Below are positions 8,518-17,126 of a stretch of 43,328 nt of DNA, in pieces. Within the stretch, counting starts at the first letter, position 1. Each line of letters starts with the position of its first letter. This DNA comes from Gammaproteobacteria bacterium (GTDB lineage: Bacteria > Pseudomonadota > Gammaproteobacteria > Pseudomonadales > Cellvibrionaceae), in the NCBI GenBank assembly GCA_021151625.1, contig JAGKWY010000009.1:1-43328 (forward strand), written 5' to 3'. A program made the translations under genes and the position numbers. The notes beneath the pieces were generated by a model, which had not been told where the DNA came from, searched no databases, and saw only the letters and a program-made list of their open reading frames with translations.

Positions 8518-9990
8518 TTAATTAATTTTGCAGGTCGGAGCAACAAAAGAACCATCATGATTACCCTGTAAGCCAAAGCTGACAGATTGACCTTGTCCAA
8601 TGGTACCGTTCCAATTTACGTTACTCGCTGTCACCAAGTTACCGGAACCACTAATAGTCGCATTCCAGCCACCGGTGCGCTGCGGGTTTTCACTGAAGGT
8701 TAAGCTCACACTCCAGCCATTCACCGTTGCAGTTCCACTATTATTAATAACGACATCTAATTGGTATCCGCTACCCCAATTATTGGTTACCCGCACAGTA
8801 CAATTTAATCCACCTGAACTCATTGAACTGGCAATAGAAGATGCCACAGAACTTCTGCTTGATGATGACGGAGTGATTGAGCTTTGATTTGAACTGGATG
8901 ACCTCGAACTTGATGCAACCGAACTGGCACCACCTACGATCCCAAAAGGCGCTGGCTGTGCAGCACAGGTGTTGCGCGAAATGCAGCTTCTGTTATTTTC
9001 ATAACCCCAACCATTACTGGTATTCGCGCACAAAGGATAAAGCGTACCGTACCAATTACATTGCCCGCCATTGGTATTTGCATTACTTGAAGCAATTGAT
9101 GAACTGGCAATGCTACTTCTGCTGGTAGCAACGCTACTACTGATCACTGTGCTACTACTGGATCGACTACTCGATATCACACTACTGCTTGATCGACTAC
9201 TGGTACCACCATCTACCGGAACCACTCCTGAAAAACCCTTTGCATTCTCGGTGGTCAGCGCCAAAATTAATGTTCCATTCTGGATAACAACATTAGCTGG
9301 ATCGAAATCAACATAATTACCATCAAACGTCCAATCCGCTTTGCTCCAGCGATTAGTATCGAAACTATTAAAATCATCACGCCAGGAAAAAGTGAAACTT
9401 TTGGTGCTGGTATTGTATGCGTAATATTCCATGTAATTTACAAATTGGTAAACCGGCAGGATAGAAGGGCTAAATGCACCTACCCAGGACTCTGATGTCG
9501 ATGCCCAAATATTGAAACGCATACTCTGGGGATTAACGAGACTGGTTACAAAATTACTGCCATTAATTCGCCTGACCTGTTGGCCATCGATAAACCAGGC
9601 AACGTAATCCGGGGTCCATTCCAATACATAAGTATGGTAATCATCAGCAAGGGATTGCGATGCAGTATGCAACCCTTCTGTGGTTTGGCGTGGAGCCCCC
9701 ACAATAATGTTACTTTGCATTTGATAAGCATCGTTCTTCCCTAGCACTTCAATATCAATTTCTTCCCATACTGCACCCGATGCTTCGGAGCCGTTTTTGT
9801 AGGTGAAAAAAGTCGAGAGCAAGCCACTGCCTTCAGCCATTCGCATACGCATTACATAACGGCCATATTTTGTAGAGTCAGCGCTGTAAATTTCAGCGCC
9901 TTTATAAGGTTTTGCATTTGTATAAATCGAACCAAGTAGAGTGATAAAAAACGTGGTTAGCAAAAGAAAGACAGATCGATAATTAAACAT
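8518..9990 (-). CDS. GH16 beta-1,3-1,4-glucanase, circularly permuted, with CBM10 and CBM2
   Basis: The start at 9990 has AAGGAG 6 bases upstream, giving 490 residues with a signal peptide (1-26). The catalytic motif E77-I-D79-I-E81-V-L-G lies near the N-terminus of the mature enzyme. The segment normally N-terminal in bacterial lichenases (W-x-D-D-F-N-S-F-D-x-N-R-W ... D-W-T-F-D-G-N) instead follows it. This order matches the circularly permuted lichenase of Fibrobacter succinogenes. A Ser-rich linker, a CBM10 (Q-C-N-W-Y-G-T-L-Y-P-L-C), another Ser linker and a C-terminal CBM2 (~residues 390-490) follow; both CBMs typically bind cellulose. It would be secreted and hydrolyse mixed-linkage beta-glucan. 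It is convergent with the AraC gene. Confidence 0.9.
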   Translation of the reverse strand: MFNYRSVFLLLTTFFITLLGSIYTNAKPYKGAEIYSADSTKYGRYVMRMRMAEGSGLLSTFFTYKNGSEASGAVWEEIDIEVLGKNDAYQMQSNIIVGAPRQTTEGLHTASQSLADDYHTYVLEWTPDYVAWFIDGQQVRRINGSNFVTSLVNPQSMRFNIWASTSESWVGAFSPSILPVYQFVNYMEYYAYNTSTKSFTFSWRDDFNSFDTNRWSKADWTFDGNYVDFDPANVVIQNGTLILALTTENAKGFSGVVPVDGGTSSRSSSSVISSSRSSSSTVISSSVATSRSSIASSSIASSNANTNGGQCNWYGTLYPLCANTSNGWGYENNRSCISRNTCAAQPAPFGIVGGASSVASSSRSSSSNQSSITPSSSSRSSVASSIASSMSSGGLNCTVRVTNNWGSGYQLDVVINNSGTATVNGWSVSLTFSENPQRTGGWNATISGSGNLVTASNVNWNGTIGQGQSVSFGLQGNHDGSFVAPTCKIN

Positions 9991-10632
9991 CTTGTACTCC
10001 TTATGTTTATTGTGAATGTGATTGAGGGTATGTTTTCTGACCACGAAAACAGAAGGAATTTACAAAAAAGAAGCGTTTAAGGTTGTCCCACTTTTGCACA
10101 GCAACGGGAATTTTTAGTCACATTTTCGCGGAGATAATGGGACGTGCGAGTTGATGTGACAACCAATCACAACAAGCACCCACAGGCAAAAAATAATTTA
10201 TTACTAAAAAACCAAAAACATACCTACTGTTTTAGGTATCAAAAATATTTTTCTCGCAAATTAATTTATTAGCCGCTGGCAGATAAATAGTAGACATGCG
10301 TCATAGAAACCAGTGTTGCATCTCGAATTTTTAGAACCAGTTTGCTAAATGACAGCGCATGCTTACCTCTGCAATATCCATATAAACCAACAATAATTAA
10401 AATTCTTTTTGGTCGGAATACACCTCCAACGTCAATTAACCATCTGGTTTTTATAACAACAAAATTTTACCTAACAACAGCAAACCGACCTCCGATGAAA
10501 CACCTGCCCACAACAAGCAGGGCTCATCAACTCATCGCTACTTTTCACTATCGAAACGGAGGCTCTTCGGAGATCATCAATGAAATTATTCCTCGAAATT
10601 AATACGTCTTATTATTGCGGAGGTAACTCCCA
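9991..10632. promoter_or_regulatory. Divergent promoter region between GH16 and the multidomain GH11 gene
   Basis: About 640 bases with no convincing gene (a possible 86-codon frame at 10342-10602 has no RBS or protein-like features). It must hold both divergent promoters. A short inverted repeat TGTGA-N7-TCACA at 10155-10171 resembles a CRP site but its spacer is one base too long. The RBS GGAGGT lies 10 bases before the ATG at 10633. Confidence 0.5.
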
Positions 10633-13491
10633 ATGAAACTTACTCTTGTAAAAAAACTCACTGGTCTTGCCGCTTTTTGGCTCGCAACTTTGTTATCGAC
10701 TGCTGCACATTCGCAAACGCTTAGCAGCAACTCCACCGGCACCAATAACGGATTTTTTTATTCCTTCTGGAAGGATTCCGGCAGTGCCACCATGACCTTG
10801 TATGCTGGTGGACGCTATTCATCGCAGTGGAATAACAGCACTAACAACTGGGTGGGAGGTAAAGGCTGGAAGCCTGGCACCAGCTCAAGGGTTATTAACT
10901 ACAGTGGAAATTACGGCGGCAGCAACAACCAAAATACTTATCTCGCGCTCTATGGTTGGACCAGGAGCCCGCTGATCGAATATTACGTCATTGAAAGTTA
11001 CGGCTCGTACAACCCCGCAAGCTGTTCCGGTGGTACTGATTACGGCAGTTTCCAAAGTGATGGTGCTACCTACAACGTGCGCCGCTGCCAACGGGTTAAC
11101 CAACCTTCCATTGATGGCAACCAAACGTTTTACCAATACTTCAGCGTGAGAAATCCAAAGAAAGGATTTGGAAACATTTCCGGCACCATCACTTTTGCTA
11201 ATCATGCGAATTTTTGGGCGAGTAAAGGATTAAACCTTGGTAATCACGATTATCAGATATTGGCCACAGAGGGTTACCAAAGTAGCGGCAGCTCCGACCT
11301 CACCGTTAGCGAAGGCACTATCAACGGTGGCAGCAGTAGCGCCACAAATAATTCGTCAACGACCAGCAGCACTGTCGCCAGTAGTGGTTCTGGCAGCATT
11401 ACGGTTCGCGCGCGCGGTGTTACTGGCTCGGAACATATTTATCTCAAAGTCGGCGGTGTCAATGTTGGCAGCTGGACCTTAACAACCAGCTATCAAAATT
11501 ATGTGTACAGCGGGACCGCATCGGGCGATATTAATGTTGAATACGATAACGATTCAGGTGATCGCGATGTGCAGATCGATTACCTTCAAGTGAACGGCGA
11601 AACTCGCCAGGCCGAAGACATGACTTACAACACCGCGCTTTACGCCAATGGTTCTTGCGGCGGTGGTGGCAATAGTGAATTGATGCATTGTAATGGCGTA
11701 ATTGGTTTTGGCTCTACCTCTGATTGTTTTAGCGGCAATTGCGGTGGTACTACTAGCAGTGTTCGATTCAGTAGCAGTATTGGATTTAGTAGCAGCATCA
11801 GAATTAGCAGTAGCACCAATGCCACAAGCAGTGTGCACAGCAGTATCACCACAACCAGCAGCAGTGTTACCACTAGCAGCGGCGGTCAATGCCAATGTAA
11901 CTGGTACGGTACTTTTTACCCGAGTTGCGTGACCACACAAAATGGTTGGGGCTGGGAAAATAATAAAAGTTGTATCAGCAATGCCACCTGTAACACCCAG
12001 CCGACAAATCAGGGCGGGCTTGTTTGCAGTACAAATAGTTCACTGCGAAACTCATCGAGTGCAATTAGTTCTTCAAGCACTATGAGTTCAAATATAGCAA
12101 CTTCATCCCGCACGTCATCCAGCATGATGAATTCTTCAAGTACTAGTAGCTCAAGCCGCGTTTCCAGCTCCAACAGTTCAAGGGCCGCAGAAACATTTGT
12201 GTATGCCATTAATGCCGGCAATTCATCAGCCGCAACATTGAATGGTGTCGTCTATCAACCAGATCGTTTTGCTTCTGGTGGCACTACGCAAACGGTAACT
12301 GATGGCATTGCCGGTACAACGGAAGATGCGCTTTACCAATCCGAACGTTACGGCACCTACAGTTATGAAATTCCCGTCAGCAACGCCACTTACAATGTAG
12401 TGCTGCATTTTGCGGAGCTGTATCACAATGCCGCCGGTGCACGTTCGTTTAACCTCAGCGTCGAAGGGCAAGCTGTGCTTTCCGATTTTGATTTGTACAG
12501 CCTGGCTGGCCACGATACAGTTTACGATCAACGCGTGAATAATATTGCTGTGACTGATGGCAAGCTAACCATTAGCCTCATATCAAAAATTGATAACGGT
12601 ACGCTGAGTGGTTTCGCCATTTATTCCAGCAATGGAGGAACCTTTACCGGTTCAACCGAACCGGAATGTAGCACGACAGATCGTCAGACACCGACAGCAA
12701 TCGACTACAACCGGGCCGTCACTCGACAAGAACAAAAGAATCCTCCCTCAGGTTCATTTGGTTACGCCATTGAACATGCAACACAAACCTTGCCCAATCA
12801 CACGATTTATCGCCCGGATTTAAGTCGCGCAAATAATATTCCGATTGTGGTCTGGGGCAATGGTGCCTGCTCGAATGTGGGTACAGAGCAAGCGGATTTC
12901 CTGTTGCAACTTGCATCCAACGGATATCTGGTTATCGCCAACGGCGGACCTTTCGGCTCTGGATCTAACGATCAACACGAAACCGAATTGGTTAAAGCCA
13001 TTGATTGGGCGGTGAAAGAAAACAGCCGCAAATGCAGCCAGTACTACGGCAAACTTAACGTGGAAAAAATTGCGACTATGGGCTGGTCCTGTGGAGGTGG
13101 CATGGCACACTTCGCAGCGGTAGATCCGCGTGTGGATACCGCCGTTGCATTAAACAGCGGCCTTGGTATTTACGGGGACCGATTCAATTATTACCCACGC
13201 TTCCATTCACCCATCGCCATCTTCAACGGCGATTCGCGCGATGTTGCTTACAATCCCGGCCTACAGGAATACAGCGAGGTCAACAACGTCCCCGTGTACC
13301 ACGCCAACTACCCGCAAGGTCATGGAGATGCCTATTACCAGGATAACGGTGGCGAATTCGGAATCGTTTCAGTTGGTTGGTTAAACTGGATGCTTAAAGA
13401 TGATTTAACCAGCTCAGGCAAAGGTATGTTTATCGGAAATAATTGCCGGTTATGCCGTTCGCCCTGGGTAATGAAGAATAAAGGGTTTTGA
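10633..13491 (+). CDS. Multimodular xylanase-esterase: GH11-CBM60-CBM10-malectin-alpha/beta hydrolase
   Basis: The 952-residue secreted protein has a signal peptide (~1-28). GH11 follows (~30-230) with nucleophile Glu116 and acid/base Glu213. After linkers come a CBM60 (~255-360) and a CBM10 (~417-462, Q-C-N-W-Y-G-T-F-Y-P-S-C). A long Ser/Thr linker leads to a malectin-like domain (~520-666; F-V-Y-A-I-N-A-G start, L-H-F-A-E-L core). The C-terminal alpha/beta hydrolase (~690-950) has Ser819 in G-W-S-C-G-G-G, a likely Asp in N-G-D-S-R-D and His in P-Q-G-H-G-D. One polypeptide could thus cut the xylan backbone, bind xylan and cellulose, and remove ester groups. The esterase substrate and the malectin ligand are inferred. 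A strong terminator follows. Confidence 0.9.
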   Translation: MKLTLVKKLTGLAAFWLATLLSTAAHSQTLSSNSTGTNNGFFYSFWKDSGSATMTLYAGGRYSSQWNNSTNNWVGGKGWKPGTSSRVINYSGNYGGSNNQNTYLALYGWTRSPLIEYYVIESYGSYNPASCSGGTDYGSFQSDGATYNVRRCQRVNQPSIDGNQTFYQYFSVRNPKKGFGNISGTITFANHANFWASKGLNLGNHDYQILATEGYQSSGSSDLTVSEGTINGGSSSATNNSSTTSSTVASSGSGSITVRARGVTGSEHIYLKVGGVNVGSWTLTTSYQNYVYSGTASGDINVEYDNDSGDRDVQIDYLQVNGETRQAEDMTYNTALYANGSCGGGGNSELMHCNGVIGFGSTSDCFSGNCGGTTSSVRFSSSIGFSSSIRISSSTNATSSVHSSITTTSSSVTTSSGGQCQCNWYGTFYPSCVTTQNGWGWENNKSCISNATCNTQPTNQGGLVCSTNSSLRNSSSAISSSSTMSSNIATSSRTSSSMMNSSSTSSSSRVSSSNSSRAAETFVYAINAGNSSAATLNGVVYQPDRFASGGTTQTVTDGIAGTTEDALYQSERYGTYSYEIPVSNATYNVVLHFAELYHNAAGARSFNLSVEGQAVLSDFDLYSLAGHDTVYDQRVNNIAVTDGKLTISLISKIDNGTLSGFAIYSSNGGTFTGSTEPECSTTDRQTPTAIDYNRAVTRQEQKNPPSGSFGYAIEHATQTLPNHTIYRPDLSRANNIPIVVWGNGACSNVGTEQADFLLQLASNGYLVIANGGPFGSGSNDQHETELVKAIDWAVKENSRKCSQYYGKLNVEKIATMGWSCGGGMAHFAAVDPRVDTAVALNSGLGIYGDRFNYYPRFHSPIAIFNGDSRDVAYNPGLQEYSEVNNVPVYHANYPQGHGDAYYQDNGGEFGIVSVGWLNWMLKDDLTSSGKGMFIGNNCRLCRSPWVMKNKGF

Positions 13492-13509
13492 TTTATAGGG
13501 TTGCATGAT

Positions 13510-13542
13510 AAAAATCCCCACAAATTGACAGTGGGGATTTTT
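13510..13542. terminator. Bidirectional terminator after the multidomain xylanase
   Basis: Perfect 12-bp inverted repeat (AAAAATCCCCAC / GTGGGGATTTTT) with a 9-base loop, giving a T-run on either strand. Confidence 0.92.
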
Positions 13543-13592
13543 AATTAGCCGAGGAAAAATCATATTACCCAACAAAATCAACAGGTTGCAGA

Positions 13593-13740
13593 TGCCATTA
13601 AATGGGTGAAATATTTTTCTAGTGTGTCACTTTATGGGTCAATCGCTCAAAAAACACACTCAAAAAACCTGTAAAAGCACACTGCCAGAGAGTGAAACTG
13701 CCAATTTATGATTCAAACTCAATGTCAATTTATGGGTGAA
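13593..13740. repeat. Four imperfect 18-bp direct repeats, possible IS21-type transposon end relic
   Basis: Copies lie at 13593-13610, 13625-13642, 13699-13716 and 13723-13740. All fit TG-Y-C-A-x-T-W-W-A-T-G-R-x-T-x-A-A with one or two differences. IS21-family elements have several such internal repeats at each end, beginning TGTCA. No transposase is visible nearby, so this would be a solitary, decayed end. It marks the left edge of the accessory island. Confidence 0.45.
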
Positions 13741-13790
13741 CCGACAAAAATAGCGGGGCTTTTTGTTTTGTGCTATTCCGCACTTTGTAG

Positions 13791-13810
13791 GTTGGGCAGC
13801 AATGCCCAAC
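13791..13810. repeat. Small REP-like palindrome
   Basis: Hairpin with arms GTTGGGCA and TGCCCAAC around GCAA. Similar palindromes are scattered between genes in many gammaproteobacteria. The rest of 13811-13972 shows nothing I can assign. Confidence 0.5.
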
Positions 13811-13972
13811 AGAAAGTATCCATCACTACAATAAAATTAAAATCAAATCTCGATTTCTAACTTAGATATTTTGCATTCCAACATATAATCCAAACGAATC
13901 ACCCTAATTGAAGATCTCTAAAATTTCTTAAAAACTCCAAGAAATTCTTAGCAGCCCGGCCTTACATCCATA

Positions 13973-14818
13973 TTATTCTGATATGGAATCTAAAACTTCG
14001 ACAGCATGATGAGATAGCAAAACAAACAAGCGGCTTATGGAGATTTCAGATGAGTATTCTTTAACCCCTTTGGCTTTACCTACAACCCAAGCCAATGCAT
14101 ATACCAGATCATGCCCTCTAATGTAAAACTTAGGGTTTCCACTTAACGCAAGAAGCCATTTCTCTTGACTTACTTTAAAATTTTTCAATTCACTGGTTTT
14201 TGAGTTAGCGTTTAAAATTTTATTTATATACCCATCTTTATCAAAAACAATACAATCGTTATCAAATTTAAAAGACTTTTTATACTCCACCCAAGAAATT
14301 CCCAGATTTAAATCTCTATCGGCAAGGCGAATAGAGAAAATAACTTTAAGTGTATGCATTAAAGAATCATAAAATTCAGTCCATCTCCCTATTTTGCATT
14401 TAGCTGCAACAATCAAAATCTCCCTGATAAAATCCTCATTGAGAAAATATAGCTCAATAGAGGTATATTTTGTCCAGACCAGCCGAGGCAATTGCACCAT
14501 ACAGCAAAGCCATTCATCCAAATCCTTGTCAACAAGACAAGAAAATTGACAACTGGCTGAAATAGAAGCTAGCTCATTTGCAAGAGCAATTACTCGCTGC
14601 TTATTCCCCTCCGTCAAACTATACCCTTGAAGCGTTAACACCGGGATATCAACCGTATCTATTTCATAGATCGCTCTTGTAGATCCACCCTTTTTAGAAA
14701 TAACCATATCTATTATTTCTTTATCAAACTCGCCCTCGACATATAGATCATTTAGCGTGGGCTCCAACTCATATCTCATTATTAAATCAGCAATGGTACG
14801 TCGGGGATACTGAGTCAT
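13973..14818 (-). CDS. DUF4435 TOPRIM-like protein, AriB-like effector of a PARIS-type defence system
   Basis: The 281-residue protein has the acidic motif V-E-G-E-F-D-K-E (residues 27-34) and a second acidic cluster L-V-D-K-D-L-D (~100). Both fit the TOPRIM-like DUF4435 fold. Its start ATG overlaps the stop of the upstream ATPase gene by 4 bases (ATGA), so the two are translationally coupled. An AAA ATPase followed by a DUF4435 protein is the defining layout of PARIS, where AriB is released by the ATPase upon sensing a phage anti-restriction protein and then acts as a toxic nuclease. The pairing and motifs support the call; specificity of trigger and target is unknown. Notably AT-rich compared with flanking core genes. 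Confidence 0.75.
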   Translation of the reverse strand: MTQYPRRTIADLIMRYELEPTLNDLYVEGEFDKEIIDMVISKKGGSTRAIYEIDTVDIPVLTLQGYSLTEGNKQRVIALANELASISASCQFSCLVDKDLDEWLCCMVQLPRLVWTKYTSIELYFLNEDFIREILIVAAKCKIGRWTEFYDSLMHTLKVIFSIRLADRDLNLGISWVEYKKSFKFDNDCIVFDKDGYINKILNANSKTSELKNFKVSQEKWLLALSGNPKFYIRGHDLVYALAWVVGKAKGVKEYSSEISISRLFVLLSHHAVEVLDSISE

Positions 14819-16194
14819 GATCTGTTCACCAGCTTAACCACCCTGTTGCGGTGCTGAGAAAGCAACTCCATAGAATGCGAGGCAAAAATAAACTGAATAT
14901 TTGAATCGCATGTAATATCAAGAAGAGACTGAATAAGCTGTCTCTGCCATTTTATATTTAATGAAATTTCAGGCTCGTCGATCATGAATATGCTTGCATC
15001 ATCTCGAGCAACCAACACATAGCAAAATAGTAGTAGTAATTGTTGTTCTCCACTTGAAAGCAGTGATGAATCTAAAGATTCTCCCAGCCTATTCTTAAAG
15101 GAAAACCCTTGGCTAAGCTTGAAATATATGGATTTATCGCTTAATAAACCATTAACAGTTTTTATGAATTTGTCGACTATTTTATATATAGGGTCAATAG
15201 CGGTTAATCTACTATTAATACTGGCAACATACGGATCAAGCAAGTCAGCAGCCAATGCTTTTTTAGCTTTTGATCTTGTGCCAAGCGCCTTTCTAAATTC
15301 TACTGTGGATAAAGGAGTAGCCAATTCATAGCAGGCTAATTCTTCTGTTTTTTCCTCAATTCCCATTAAATTTCTATTGAGCTCGGAAAAATCAGAATCA
15401 TCCAATGAATTTGTCTGCGCTCCGGAAGCTGCACTTAAACGCCTTAACACATTTGCATATACTGTGTGTACATTTTCCGATCCTCTATTAGCACTCTGTA
15501 CAGCCTTTCGCCCAATCCAACGACTTGCCGCAGCTAATGCTTGGGAGAGAGCAATATCTCTTGATCTAGCAACTAAATCTTTTATTTTGCGAGCATCCTC
15601 CATATGAACAAGTCTTCGTAATTCAACTTCGTCACTGGGATCAGCTACATAATCACTATCCAACCTTCTATCAGCATCCAAAATATATACCGCAGGAACA
15701 ATTGACTTCAACACCTCCATATAGGCCTCTTGTCCCTTTCTTGTAGGGACTTCATTAGTTTTTATTTTATGTTTTTTTATAACTCTTTTATTAATCTCAT
15801 CAAATTCCAAATAAAAATTTTCATCCTGAACTCTAAAGCTTTTGTCTGCTGGACAATAATCCCATACTGCAACACTCAACCCATCACTATTAATTATAGA
15901 AAGAGACAAAGTTTTTCTTGTCATTTTCTTAGAAAATTCCGCGCAAAGTTTGTATCCAGAAGAAAGGTCCACCTCAAGAACCTCAAATTTCGCCTTGTAT
16001 AATGCTGTTCTATGCCCCCTATCGTTCGCCGCTGACAACAAATGGAAAGCTAATTGAAGCAAAGTGCTTTTTCCAACACCATTATCACCATACAAAATAG
16101 TCGCTTCTGATAAATAACCATCCTCAGGTAACGAGTACGAATAATAACCAAATAAATTTTTAACTTTAATTTTTGATATTAATCGGTTTGCCAT
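14815..16194 (-). CDS. ABC/SMC-like AAA ATPase, AriA-like sensor of a PARIS-type defence system
   Basis: The start ATG at 16194 has GGAAGGA directly before it, giving 459 residues. Walker A is G-D-N-G-V-G-K-S-T (residues 36-44), the ABC signature L-S-S-G-E-Q-Q lies near 383, Walker B I-F-M-I-D-E-P-E near 403, and a switch His in A-S-H-S-M-E. This is the AAA15/AAA21 type used in OLD-, Gabija- and PARIS-like systems. With a DUF4435 partner overlapping its 3' end, PARIS AriA is the best fit. In that family the ATPase assembles and holds the nuclease inactive until infection. An alternative is another ATPase/TOPRIM defence pair. Confidence 0.78.
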   Translation of the reverse strand: MANRLISKIKVKNLFGYYSYSLPEDGYLSEATILYGDNGVGKSTLLQLAFHLLSAANDRGHRTALYKAKFEVLEVDLSSGYKLCAEFSKKMTRKTLSLSIINSDGLSVAVWDYCPADKSFRVQDENFYLEFDEINKRVIKKHKIKTNEVPTRKGQEAYMEVLKSIVPAVYILDADRRLDSDYVADPSDEVELRRLVHMEDARKIKDLVARSRDIALSQALAAASRWIGRKAVQSANRGSENVHTVYANVLRRLSAASGAQTNSLDDSDFSELNRNLMGIEEKTEELACYELATPLSTVEFRKALGTRSKAKKALAADLLDPYVASINSRLTAIDPIYKIVDKFIKTVNGLLSDKSIYFKLSQGFSFKNRLGESLDSSLLSSGEQQLLLLFCYVLVARDDASIFMIDEPEISLNIKWQRQLIQSLLDITCDSNIQFIFASHSMELLSQHRNRVVKLVNRS

Positions 16195-16459
16195 ACTTCC
16201 TTCCTTTTTCAATTATTTTTCATTATTACAAACGATCAAATTCAGTGCTTACTAGGTCTGCATGCACCTAAAAGATTATATTACTGTTATGAGTTTAATC
16301 TCTATATACCTTATCTTAACTCTAAAATAGCAAATACTTAGCCAATTAAAGCTAGCTCTATTTTAATATGGACTATCGCCTCAACAAGCGCCAATTTGAA
16401 TTACACCCCATTACCCCCTCACATTGACAACCCCACCCTCATCCCCTAACCTGCCCGCG

Positions 16460-16685
16460 CTGCGGTAAAACCCGCAGTCGGGCCTCTCAATCCCGCAACA
16501 ATCCAAAACCGGCGCAAAGTACTTCTTTGCGTCCTGCTACAGCTTTGCCTGTTGTTATGGCGGCTGGGCGGGGCTGCCTTCGGGCGGACCGGTGTTGGTT
16601 TTGGGCCGGTGTTGAGAACCCTGTTCAGTCCGCCCCCATAAATCTCAACTTGTGGTGGCGGTTACCCACCAAAACTTTGAGATTT
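16460..16685 (+). ncRNA. Structured GC-rich leader of the small repeated gene
   Basis: Four hairpins stand in a row: 16460-16477 (CTGCGG/CCGCAG), 16513-16531 (CGCAAAG/CTTTGCG), 16582-16635 (outer stem GGGCGGAC/GTCCGCCC with an inner repeat CCGGTGTTG twice), and 16640-16685 (AAATCTCAA/TTGAGATTT enclosing TGGTGG/CCACCA). The last ends 4 bases before the ATG of the next gene, which has no Shine-Dalgarno sequence. Its GC-richness contrasts with the AT-rich defence genes. A cis-acting RNA or an element-specific end are both possible. It is shown by complementarity only; no known riboswitch class is recognised. Confidence 0.5.
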
Positions 16686-16689
16686 TATT

Positions 16690-17007
16690 ATGGACAATAC
16701 AATTCCCCCTCCCCCGTTCCCCACCACCTGTGTTATTAAACTCGATCAATTCCAATACACGTTTTACAAAAAATCCCGCCTTGAAATTCAATCGCCCGAG
16801 GGCAAAGTGCTTAGCGTTATTGGCAAGCCACTGCCGGGTAAAACGGATGATGATGCGTTGTTTCAGTTGTGGAGCCAGGCGTGTTTGTTGGAAGTATTGT
16901 TTGATGAAATTAATGAACGCGTGAAATTACCGCAACGCGCGATTAATAGTATTGCGCATGTGATTGGCAGGATTGATGGGCACTTGAAGAAACAGACGGC
17001 GATGTAG
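16690..17007 (+). CDS. Small helical protein of unknown function; intact parent of a repeated 3'-end family
   Basis: The 105-residue protein starts M-D-N-T-I-P-P-P-P-F-P and has a conserved C-terminal half (D-D-D-A-L-F-Q-L-W-S-Q-A-C-L-L-E through I-N-S-I-A-H-V-I) that is probably two or three helices. Fragments of the same 3' half recur at 18080, 20484, 22111 and 23207. Its general look (proline-rich start, short helical core) recalls DUF3077/DUF6124-type small proteins of Pseudomonas, but I cannot confirm that. No RBS precedes the ATG, which sits directly behind a long hairpin, so translation may depend on RNA structure. A terminator follows immediately. Confidence 0.6.
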   Translation: MDNTIPPPPFPTTCVIKLDQFQYTFYKKSRLEIQSPEGKVLSVIGKPLPGKTDDDALFQLWSQACLLEVLFDEINERVKLPQRAINSIAHVIGRIDGHLKKQTAM

Positions 17008-17047
17008 AAAATAGGTCGAGGCGCACCCTGTGCTTCGGCCTATTTTT
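17008..17047 (+). terminator. Terminator of the small gene
   Basis: Outer stem AAAATAGG / CCTATTTT directly after the stop codon, inner GCAC/GTGC pairing, then a T-run. Confidence 0.8.
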
Positions 17048-17126
17048 GATCAAGAATGTGCACGGAGCGTGAAAAGGAATAATTTTCTCCCGGGACGGAA
17101 AACTTCCCGCTAGCCTCTAGCATTTT

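Noticed and set aside
10155..10171. CRP-like site TGTGA-N7-TCACA
   Set aside because: The spacer is seven bases, not the six of the CRP consensus, so it is only mentioned as an inverted repeat.
10342..10602. Possible 86-codon gene upstream of the multidomain xylanase
   Set aside because: No RBS, no recognisable protein features, and it fills a promoter region.
11741..11880. Simple-sequence repeats in the xylanase gene considered as a repeat element
   Set aside because: They encode the Ser/Thr linker between modules, normal for these enzymes.
16527..16739. 70-codon reading frame over the GC-rich leader
   Set aside because: It overlaps several strong hairpins and the start of the small gene in another frame; the RNA-structure explanation fits better.
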